In this document: one piece after another, positions 1-8,470 of the stretch
Layout of the letters: every line of letters starts with the position of its first letter
Numbering within the stretch: the first letter of the stretch is position 1
NCBI GenBank assembly: GCA_916048095.2
Contig: OU696576.1
Location: 4,445,664-4,509,663 of the forward strand
From: Sacculina carcini
Lineage: Eukaryota; Arthropoda; Thecostraca; Sacculinidae
Direction: 5' to 3'
DNA length: 64,000 nucleotides
Program-made: the position numbers and the translations under genes
Notes under the pieces: model-generated
The model's input: only the letters and a program-made list of their open reading frames with translations
What the model was told of the DNA's origin: nothing
Databases searched by the model: none

Positions 1-48
1 ATTTACAGATATTTGATTTAGTATTTGTTCTATGTCTTGAGAATTCAT

Positions 49-336
49 CTAGTAAATATATTGGTCGATAGCTTCCCACTCTCCCCTGACTTGTGTGTCG
101 TAGCTATTTTTGCGTATTTCATAAGATTTGGAAACAATGCCGTCGAAGAGGACAAAATGAAGGTCTATGATAGTGGGGCGGCTGTATGATTTCTTGTGAG
201 ATAGGCTTTGGCTTCTTGTTCGCGTCGAACATTTCAGTGTTCTGTTCAATCTGATGCTTATATTACTGGGGATAATAATTGTTATGAGCCCGAGTATAAT
301 GGCGACAGTGGAAAACTCATCTAACAGACCGTGCAT
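49..336 (-). CDS. Possible terminal exon of a small membrane protein (weak)
   Basis: A 95-codon open frame with a hydrophobic stretch near residues 8-25 (STVAIILGLITIIIP core) followed by a basic Ser/Arg-rich tail and an acidic end. The composition is not microsatellite-like, unlike most open frames nearby. It would fit the last exon of a single-pass membrane protein with a short cytoplasmic tail. I recognise no family, no clear acceptor site and no polyadenylation signal. A chance open frame is at least as likely. Confidence 0.18.
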   Translation of the reverse strand: MHGLLDEFSTVAIILGLITIIIPSNISIRLNRTLKCSTRTRSQSLSHKKSYSRPTIIDLHFVLFDGIVSKSYEIRKNSYDTQVRGEWEAIDQYIY

Positions 337-429
337 GCATTGTTGAGAATGTCGTGTGATATAGCATTCCCAATCGTTGCGGTTCCTCAGCAGGCTGTCC
401 CAGTGGCACAGGAGTGATATATTTGCACG

Positions 430-1720
430 TGACCTTTGCGGGTTTGTCTAGTGCCACTCTGTGTATGTGTGTGTATGTGTGTGTGTGTGTGTTTCGTGGG
501 AATTCTGAATATGCAGTTGAAAGGGCTAAGTGTGCGGTCTCAAGGTTGACCTCCAGGTGAATCCGTATGTGTGTGTGTGTGCGTGTGCAGGTGGTGGAGG
601 GCGGCGTGATGTATGCACGTGTCTGTGCACCACTTCCCAGCGCATTTTCTGCCTGATAATTGTCGGAGTATTATTAGCCAGTGTGCAGTCGCTAATGGCC
701 GACGACCTCGCCAAAAAGCAGCCGCACACGATGAACACATTTATTGCACAACAAGAACACTGTGAAACTGGCAGCCTGCTCGACGAACAAGAGCAGAGCC
801 AGTGTGGCGGAGAGGGAGAGGGAATCAAATATGACGATTTCTTCTGAAAGGCTAACTTCAATGGACTGCATGATAGATGATGCTGGGATGACTCGGGGTA
901 AGTACTAAATCGTCGTTGAGAGCGTGACACGTGTGCAAGTTTTGTGAATACCAACAGTGGCTCAATTTTATAATACATCAACGTGAATTTCTTGTGAATA
1001 TAATCGGCTTGCGAACTAACGTCACACCAGTTCAGATTACACTCCATTCGCAATGACATCTTGTGAAAAGATACCTCGTATCGGCACACACACACACACA
1101 CTCGTTCAACTAACACAGATATCAACGACGAGATGAGGGCCGTTCTGGAGACTCCGACTTGTTGCCGCCGTAGCGATGCGACCTTGGCTGAGGCGGCGTG
1201 CCTGTTTTTTGCCACCGCATTAGTACCGCCTCTGGCAACTGCGACGTGCACGTGCGTGGCTTCTACAACATCTTCCCTTTCTGTGCACGCCTCTGTAACG
1301 GTACGTTGAAGCCAGCGGCCTCGACAGTGAGGCCAACGACCTCGGCCGCGGCACTATCTGCTGCTGGTATGTATGTCCGTATGTGTGTGTGTACGTTTGT
1401 ATGTGTGTGTGTACATGTGTATGTGTTGGGTCACGGATTGCTCAGCCTCCACCAGCGCACGCACAAGCAGGAACACACTGTATGTGCTTGTGTGTGTGTG
1501 TGTGCTTGTGTGCGTGTATGTGTGTATGCTTGTATTTGTGTGCTTGTGTGTGTGTGTGTTTGTGTGTGTGCGTGCTTGTGTTGCGTGACTCCCAAGTTAC
1601 CTCAGTGTTTATCTACGTCATGGTCATAAGCCCGCGTGCACAATCGCCATACACACACACATACATACACACAAATACATACACGCACATACACATACAT
1701 ACACACACACGCACACAAAC
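430..1720. repeat. TG/CA-rich low-complexity region
   Basis: Interspersed TG tracts (about 462-492, 566-588, 1377-1582) and CA tracts (about 1084-1101, 1652-1722). The TG and CA blocks lie on the same strand in opposite complement sense, so 1377-1582 and 1652-1722 could pair as a hairpin. Open frames encoding Cys-Val or Thr-His repeats here are translations of the microsatellite. Between the tracts (850-1370) I see no recognisable gene. Confidence 0.8.
629..847 (+). CDS. Possible exon encoding a hydrophobic segment (weak)
   Basis: The open frame holds a hydrophobic segment (IFCLIIVGVLLASVQS) followed by a polar, acidic, Gln-rich tail ending in DDFF and a stop at 847. The sequence just upstream (cacttcccag) resembles a splice acceptor. 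It could encode a signal peptide or membrane anchor. I recognise no family and the open frame upstream is microsatellite. Low certainty. Confidence 0.15.
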   Translation, partial: TTSQRIFCLIIVGVLLASVQSLMADDLAKKQPHTMNTFIAQQEHCETGSLLDEQEQSQCGGEGEGIKYDDFF

Positions 1721-1891
1721 ACGATATTCTTGTATCGTTTGTTTGGTACAATGTTTTTTTGATGGACAAAATAACGATCGAAACGCTATTTCTGGCTTAG
1801 TATGGCTACTTTAACATTTCGCTATAAGAGTGGCATCATTCATGCTAGTGCGTTCTTGCAGACAATTCAACACAATACGCTCCAATGCAGA

Positions 1892-1893
<2 letters not shown>

Positions 1894-1932
<39 letters not shown>
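1894..1932. repeat. (CA)n microsatellite
   Basis: An uninterrupted run of about 19 CA units read directly from the sequence. Confidence 0.97.
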
Positions 1933-1936
<4 letters not shown>

Positions 1937-1992
1937 GCCATAAGATACGCCAAAGAAAATATGTTAAGAGATACAAACAAAAAGCACACATG

Positions 1993-2008
<16 letters not shown>

Positions 2009-2064
<56 letters not shown>
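2009..2064. repeat. (TA)n microsatellite at the end of a Penelope copy
   Basis: About 27 TA units with one interruption, preceded on the left by a short CA run. It abuts the 3' end (in element sense) of the Penelope copy at 2065-3235. The same kind of junction is seen at 24148-24216 and 27211. Confidence 0.95.
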
Positions 2065-2067
<3 letters not shown>

Positions 2068-2207
2068 ATTGGTGTAGCCTGGAAGAATATTCTCATTCAG
2101 ACAAACGAGATTAAACTGGATTGCCGCTTTGCAGTTTTCAATCTTCTTCTTTGTCGTCTCGATCGCTCGTGCGAGTTTTTGATGATCGCTGTTGAGCTTG
2201 TGCAGTA

Positions 2208-2260
2208 ATTCGCCGATGTGTAACGTTTCGGAGCAGCCGGTCTCCATCCTCAGACAATGT
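2208..2260 (-). ncRNA. Hammerhead ribozyme motif of Penelope element
   Basis: In minus sense I read CTGAGGA, then a stem-loop closed by GGAG/CTCC, then GAAA, then a short segment ending in a UH-type site (ATC) followed by GGCGAAT. GGCGAAT can pair imperfectly with ATTGT just before the core, giving stem I. CUGANGA - stem II - GAAA is the conserved hammerhead core, and hammerheads are known in Penelope pseudo-LTRs. Stem III is not obvious. The ATG of the downstream frame lies inside the motif (GGATGG). Confidence 0.6.
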
Positions 2261-2369
2261 GGTCAACTAAATGCCGTTTGTTCGCTGTCGAGTGTGTGTT
2301 TATATCGGTCGTCAATTGTATGTGTTATTTTCACGCCTCGTGTATGCGCGCGGTGTGCGAAATTCGCAC

Positions 2370-3227
2370 CTATGGTCGATGACGCCTATGGCTCACGCTA
2401 CTGCGCGCCGCAGTTTGTGGCACCTCGCGCATGGGCGCGTCCAGCTCACTGCTTGATGGGGGTCTTTGGGTGGGGAGAACACCATTTTCCTCCAATTGCA
2501 CGTTGATTTTTGGGCGCATTGTTGTGATGTAAATAGCTTCCAAAAGTTTCAAGCGCCTATTGTCCGTTTCGTGCGCCAATATATCTGTTCTTGCCACTAT
2601 TTCTTCTCGACTAATCTTTGTGTTATGCGCCGATGCATTGTGGTTTTCGATAGCGCCGTTGCTGAGATGGCAGGTCAAACGGCGCGACAGCGTTGTTGTT
2701 GTCATCCCGATGTAGGAATGAGGTCCGCGCCCCTCATCGTTTTCACAGGTGTACCGGTAGACAACATGATGTCGCTGCAGCTTGTCTGGCCTGTCATTGC
2801 ATGCTTTGTTGCGCAATATCAGACTTGATGTTTTTTGTGAACGATAATAAATTACCAATTTCACCTTTTTTTCTGGCTCAGTGGGTCTCACATTCTTCTC
2901 AACAATCTCCTTCATGACGCGTTCGTCGACTTTGTGCGCAGAAGACATAAAGTTTCTGTAGTACAAGGTGATATGCTGCTGTGCGTCACTCAAAGAGTTG
3001 GTCTCGAAATGTTTGTTCAGCGCTGCAGCAATCACGTCTGAAATTTGCTCGTTCGGATAGCCGTTGTTGAGCAGCAACTGTGTGACACGCTCGAGCTCTT
3101 TGTGCGTTGAAGCCCAGCTTGAGCAGTGTGTCAGTGCCCGACGGATGTATGCGCTGATTGTAGATCGCAGATATCTTGTTGGACATTCACTGATGCCATT
3201 CAGACATTCAGAAACAGCATATTTCAT
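2370..3227 (-). pseudogene. Penelope-like polyprotein, C-terminal fragment with GIY-YIG endonuclease
   Basis: About 285 codons. Residues 1-120 match the region after the reverse transcriptase palm in Penelope proteins (cf. ALTHCSSWASTHKELERV). About residues 165-225 form the GIY-YIG nuclease: VVYRYTC, then SYIGMTTTTLSRRL, then a catalytic-region block. The GIY-YIG domain nicks target DNA during insertion. The reverse transcriptase domain is missing at the 5' side. The homologous region of the copy at 24556-25914 confirms the reading. A truncated relic. Confidence 0.85.
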
Positions 3228-3442
3228 TTATATACCTATTTGTATTTAAATTCTACAATTCACTACACTTACCAACTTTGATCTATTAGACGAGTATTGC
3301 TGATAGATTATCAAAACACGCACCACCCATATATATCTGTCAGCAAGCCAGCTAGCATCACACAACTGAAATTGAAGCTCTCATTGATATAGCACTGTTG
3401 ACATAACGTGTTGCAACACTGATGCTAAACAAGCTCAAACTG

Positions 3443-3869
3443 CTACCATTGATCTTGCCAATCAGGACCAATTTTCTGCAACATTGTGTCTATTCTTCTA
3501 TTCTTTTCTATTTGTCCAACACACAACCACCGGCATGCAAATATCAGTGCAAAAATTATTACGCAATGTCTTATCAGTGCAGCAAGAACTAATAATGATA
3601 AAAACACATAAGTGAAGTTGTCTGCATGAAATCTCTTACCGTCTTGTGAACCATTTGTGTTGTGCAGCAACAGTTTGAATTCGCGTCTTTCACTGGTGTA
3701 CAGAAACATGTTGCTTATGTTAGCATAAAGTGTAAATGTGCTGAAATGCATATATTATTCATAAAGGATACTTACAAAAGTGTTCTTACCTTATACTCTT
3801 AATCAAAACTCACCATTTCAGCTCAATAACAACCGGATAACACAACATTTCTTCACCAAAAAATAAATA
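3443..3869 (-). CDS. Possible host gene 3' end: two exons, membrane protein
   Basis: Candidate exon 3814-3869 encodes YLFFGEEMLCYPVVIELK and ends at a good donor (GTGAGT, 3813-3808). After a 73-base intron the acceptor TTTCAG (3746-3741) leads into exon 3740-3443. The split codon keeps the frame. The second exon encodes about 100 residues: a polar part (YANISNMFLYTSERREF), a long hydrophobic segment (FTYVFLSLLVLAALI and beyond) typical of a membrane helix, and a short polar tail ending QDQW-stop. No family is recognised. An in-frame GTAAGAG inside the last exon might be an alternative donor, but the frame reads through. The composition is unlike the neighbouring repeats. Upstream exons are not identified. 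Confidence 0.33.
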
Positions 3870-4339
3870 CTATATATGTGAATACACACACACACAGTCG
3901 AATTATTAAGTCGTGGAAATGTACGTGTCCGCAATTAACCTTACTGTGCATAACCTTACAAGGAAACACCACTGAAATTTATAATAAAGTAATGATCCAG
4001 TTCAAAAAGGCTCTCAAAAATAGCATTTGAAAAATTTGTTATCAAATTTTTACACAAAAAGGGCGAAAATTGTCAAGGCTATAGAACGATTGGGCAATCC
4101 GTCTTTGAATGTTAATCAAAAGTTTGGAAGCCACTGAACTACATACAGCTGAGGAAAGATTGGCCAAGATGGTCACTCGCTTAATTTTCAGTCACTAGAT
4201 ATACGCCACTGTCAGATGCACTCACGACATGTACCATTTTGGCCAACGTCGATATTCATCGATATTCATCGGATCGTACATCGTCCGCTGAGCGGTTGGC
4301 CAAAATGGCTCGTTGGCTAATACGGCAGTAGCTCCGTGC

Positions 4340-4344
<5 letters not shown>
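3870..4344. other. No gene recognised
   Basis: AT-rich unique-looking sequence with a short CA run near 3884-3896 and a duplicated 13-base segment around 4248-4270 (cgatattcatcg twice). Nothing else seen. Confidence 0.6.

Positions 4345-4406
<62 letters not shown>
4345..4406. repeat. (TA)n microsatellite
   Basis: About 31 TA units, followed to about 4495 by TACG/TACA-type degenerate repeats. Confidence 0.97.
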
Positions 4407-4410
<4 letters not shown>

Positions 4411-4494
4411 CGTACATATACGTACATACATATACGTACGTACGTACATATACATACGTATATATATATATATATATACATACATATATATACA

Positions 4495-4674
4495 TGTGTG
4501 TTACGTGTGTATGTGTGTTACGTGTGTGCACGCGCAGCCCGCACAACACATTAAATGCAATAATTGCGCTTCCAACAGTTCCCTGTCAATGTTCTTCCGC
4601 ACGTTGCAAAATCAAAAGGGAATGCGTATGAGTATATATATATATATATGTATATATATGTATATATATATATG

Positions 4675-4724
<50 letters not shown>

Positions 4725-4862
4725 CTCATACGCATTCCCTTTTGATTTTGCAACGTGCGGAAGAACATTGACAGGGAACTGTTGGAAGCGCAATTATTGC
4801 ATTTAATGTGTTGTGCGGGCTGCGCGTGCACACACGTAACACACATACACACGTAACACACA
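4495..4862. repeat. Near-perfect 368-bp palindrome (long inverted repeat with TA core)
   Basis: The arms, about 4495-4640 and 4718-4862, are reverse complements without a mismatch that I can find. Identical peptides are read from both strands, including [19 protein letters not shown]. The centre, about 4641-4717, is a TA/TATG tract. The unique arm sequence passes outward into ACGTGTGT/ACACACGT repeats that also match. It could be a foldback or snap-back element, a hairpin-capped replication product or an assembly artefact. No coding potential is credible. Confidence 0.9.
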
Positions 4863-6376
4863 CACACATATGCACGTAACACACACACGTGCAGGTAGAC
4901 GCAAGAACACTAGTATTTATGCAATTGCAAGGCCGCGCGGGTTGCAACGCAGCGCGGCATTGTGTCGTTTGGCAAGACGCTGCGTGTCGGAAAGCAAATT
5001 TCAGCGGAAGCATTGCGGTTGTTGCAAGCTCAACATTCAACCAGTTTGAAGAGCAGGCAATGTTTTTGTTGGCAGCAGGCTAGCTGGACGCCTCGATGGC
5101 AACGCGGGACGTGTACCCATGATGATGTAGACGACTTTTGTCATTATGATGTGATAATGGCTGTTCTGTATTTGCTGTGTGCTGTTTGTGTTGGGAATGC
5201 TTTACAGACGTACATTGAAAAAAATTGGATAATTCCCCACTTGGTAACGTAGGGGGATATTGAAGGGCTATAGTACTATTTTGGATAACGCTCAGAAATG
5301 GCGAAACGATGCGATGCATATCAGAGTTCGCCATGATGGTACATGTCGTGAGTGTATCTGACAGTGACGTATCCCGTGATATGAGTGGCGTATACCATGA
5401 CTCGCAAAATACAATACTCACATGCATGCATGTGTGCACTAGCAACATTATCAAAACTTACACGCATTACCAATACAAATATCTATCGCCACAATATTTA
5501 CACTCAGTTTAGGCAATCAACAGGCACACAAGACGTGATTTTTGCACGCAGCAGAAACGTCAATGGCTTTACATTTTCCATACAAAAGTATTTGAAATGA
5601 AGCTTTGATATTTGAATATTTGAAATGAAGAAGGTTTTTAATATAATAATAATTTGGTGGTTGAACTCAACAAATTTTTCAGGTTTAATATTCGCTAATA
5701 TATCCCCCTGTTGCACTAAAAATACATAGTCGGGCGTACATTATTATAACATTACATGACACATGACATTCGTAAAATTGATATTTCAACTATTAATAAT
5801 AATAATAATAGTAGCAATTATAGGAATAATAATAATAATAATAGGAATGGTCATGCTATAGAGCAAATACTTTTGACAAACACAAATTAGTCTCATCCAA
5901 ATTAGCATTTCGCTTAAAAATTGTGCTGGCCTTTATTAACCAAAATAATGCCCAAAGTTAACCAAAATAGGTAGATGAGTGATTTTCATGAGTGATTTTC
6001 ACAGGAACGCCTACTTATGGTACACTCAACATTTGTAGTAGCTTTAATAGAACAATAATCAATAGTTTTGAAGATTTAAGCTGTCCAGTTTTCTGGGCGC
6101 TGGGCACCTAACAGTAACACGATTCCATTATATGCGAAGAAAACACTTACAGCATATATGATCCGTTTTATTACTAGTTTTAAGTAGTTGTCTTGTAGTA
6201 GTAACAGTAGTAGTAGTAGTAGTAGTAGTTCAAGTTTTACTAGTTGTCTTGCACAATACCAACATTCGAGAAGGAGTCAACAGGTGATTAATTCCATCAT
6301 TCTATGCTCAATGAGTGATCTGAGTTTGTAGATACCATCACTTCCATCAATTTAAATACTATCATTGAAATACAAC
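4863..6376. other. No gene recognised; short trinucleotide repeats
   Basis: Mostly unique AT-rich DNA. It contains imperfect (AAT)n at about 5792-5845 and (AGT)n at about 6195-6228. A 35-base segment near 6080-6115 is similar in inverted orientation to 7975-8015 (see findings). No splice-supported exon or protein family was recognised. Confidence 0.6.
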
Positions 6377-6676
6377 CAGTGGCGGCGCCAGGATTTTTCC
6401 GATGGGGGGCTGAGGGGGGGGGGGGCTAAGGTGAAAGTTGATGGGGCTTGGCGAAACATGAAGAGCTACACTCGACCGCTGACTACATAATATTTAATAA
6501 GATACTGGCCACACTGATTCAGTCCTCGAACTTGAACCATAATTACAGGGTTTCATTTACAGTAGTAAGAAATTTTAATGGCCATGATTATGATTTTGGG
6601 GGGGCTTAGGGGTGGCTTGGCATATTCGGGGGGGGGGGGGAACCAACCCCGAAGCCCCCCCTTGGCGCCGCCACTG
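6377..6676. mobile_element. hAT-type MITE, copy 1
   Basis: 300 bp beginning CAGTGGCGGCGCCA and ending with its inverse (TGGCGCCGCCACTG). It is flanked by 8-bp direct repeats aatacaac / aatgcaac (7 of 8 match), as expected for hAT-superfamily insertion. The interior has G-runs next to the left end and C-runs at the right. No transposase is encoded. It shares its interior with copy 2 (for example the segments around gggcttggcgaaac and cactgattcagtcctcgaac). Confidence 0.88.
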
Positions 6677-6832
6677 AATGCAACTAATACAACTCAATAT
6701 CATTGAAACACAATTTGTGCAAAATGTCTCCAACCCCATTACGCCTGATTGCATCCTTCAAAATACCAGGACTCAGAGCCGATGCAAGCTATTATGCCCG
6801 CCCTCGAAGGCAATAATTTTGCCCCCCATTAT

Positions 6833-7232
6833 CAGTGGCGGCACAAGTTTTTTCCTATGGGGGGCTGGGGATAAGGAAGAAGTGGTGGGGGCTTGGCGAA
6901 ACGCTGACTACATACTATTATTATGAGGGATTGGGGCACACTGATTCAGTCCTCGAACTTAAACCATGATTGAAAGACATATATTGAAAGAAACGAGGTG
7001 AATATCATAGGAGAGAACATATAATGACACATTGACACACATGCAAACGTCATTACAGTAACAAATACTAAAATACTGTAAGACAAATCAGATTATTGTA
7101 GGATAATATAGATGCATTTACTGTGGTAAGAAATTAGGATGTCTATGATTAAAATTTTGAGGGACTTAGGGGGTATTTTGGCATATTTTTGGGTGGCTGC
7201 AGCCCCCCAAACCCCCCTTGGCGCCGCCATTG
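6833..7232. mobile_element. hAT-type MITE, copy 2
   Basis: 400 bp from CAGTGGCGGCAC to GGCGCCGCCATTG, with a perfect 8-bp target duplication CCCATTAT at 6825-6832 and 7233-7240. It is homologous to copy 1 but about 100 bp longer, and has an interior segment (about 6970-7120) not seen in copy 1. Non-autonomous. Confidence 0.92.
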
Positions 7233-7240
7233 CCCATTAT

Positions 7241-8449
7241 AAATACAGCAGCATTAAAATAGAGGTACGGCTTTGGGAAAATGCAATTTTGAGCAGCTCC
7301 TCGGTCTCCTGGGAACTTACGATACCTTTATACGCTATTTTAGAATAAATTACAATATCATGTATGATTCAATGGGGCTCCTCAACACTCGGGCCTCCCC
7401 GGCCGGGCGGTGCTGTTGGCGGTCGTTACGGTTCTGCCAGGACTATCATCTTTACGCCTCCAATACCATCTTGTTTTTGGATATTTAGCATATCCACTCA
7501 ACATGAATCCTCCAAGTATTACTAAAATCTCATCTACTGTCACATTCAACGATCTATTTTGTTGGACTGCATACAAATTTGTCCGTGCAACAAGATTTCC
7601 AATGAACTTTTTTATCTAAAAACAATCTGAATAGCTCACACTCTGTAGCTTCTGATCCTACGACTACATCAGGAAGAACATAGCTCCGGCTGGTTGCTAT
7701 ATATATATATATATATATAGGAAATTCAGGTTTATTATCATTAGTATTCCAATGGATTTTTCTTCTTCTTTTCCTTCCTTGATTGGATAGAATACTGTTA
7801 TTTTCTCTTCTTTTTGTTACAATATATAAGTATATAAATTGATCGGTAGAAGCCCTAAATGATTTCAATCATCAAAAAATAAAAGTATAAATTCTTTTTT
7901 TTAAACCCAAAATTGTAATGAATTAAGAGCGTCTGTATATATCGAGATGATTATTTTGCAATGAACTTAGGTAATGGATGCCCAGCGTCCAGAAAAATGG
8001 ACAGCCATAAATTAAATGTTGTAACTAAAAGTAATATAATATGCAATGCGTATTTATGATATAAATTCACAGCTACAGCACTCACGTACGTGTTAAAGCA
8101 GGTATATGCAAATAAATACTGGTATTAAATAATTACAGCAATATGACTCAAGCGGAACGACGTTGTGCAGCCGACATGATGCAACTTGCATTGTACCGGT
8201 TCACAACACGTACAAAATATGTTAGGTTGCGCTGCCTGTTTTATGGCAGACAGGCTGATGTTCAGGGTAGCTCGTCATCATAGTATTACACTTTAATACT
8301 GTCAGATAAAGTCACTATAGCGTTTTTTCTAGAGTCCATTTTTCAGGACACAAGGTATAATGGGTTAATACAACAGTGTCTGCATATGTGCGTGTGCCTA
8401 CGAGTGCATGTGTGTGTGTGTGTACTCACAGTTTTACTCACAGTTGTAA
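7241..8449. other. No gene recognised
   Basis: Unique-looking AT-rich DNA with a short (TA)n at about 7699-7719. The segment 7975-8015 resembles 6080-6115 in inverted orientation. A TG tract at about 8407-8421 marks the 3' boundary of the following LINE. No protein family was recognised in any frame. Confidence 0.6.
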
Positions 8450-8470
8450 TTTACTGGAAATGATCAGCGC

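Larger units (their letters stand above)
2065..3235 (-). mobile_element. Penelope-like retroelement, 5'-truncated, with downstream repeat of its 5' end
   Basis: In element sense (minus strand) the order is: C-terminal half of the protein with GIY-YIG endonuclease (3227-2370), a short spacer, a hammerhead-like motif (about 2260-2208), then the start of the element's reading frame again (from 2247, conserved N-terminal block ending in NENILPGY) running into (TA)n. Repetition of the element's 5' end downstream of its 3' end is the partial tandem (pseudo-LTR) arrangement known for Penelope-like elements. The reverse transcriptase core is absent. It is a different family from the pair at 24219-27212: the proteins align but are clearly divergent. 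Confidence 0.85.

Noticed and set aside
1373-1814. Open frames rich in Cys-Val or Thr-His repeats (also at 18671, 56548, 58547 and elsewhere)
   Set aside because: They are translations of TG/CA microsatellites in all frames and both strands, without any non-repeat coding signal.
3600-3660. An intron inside the last exon of the candidate host gene (GTAAGAG donor)
   Set aside because: The frame is open across it and the hydrophobic helix spans the putative acceptor, so read-through is the simpler model.
4222-4893. Long Ile-Tyr repeat frames on both strands
   Set aside because: They are (TA)n translations; the identical peptides on both strands reflect the palindrome, not a gene.
4962-5454. 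Open frames of about 100 codons on both strands
   Set aside because: No domain, signal or splice support, and composition close to random.
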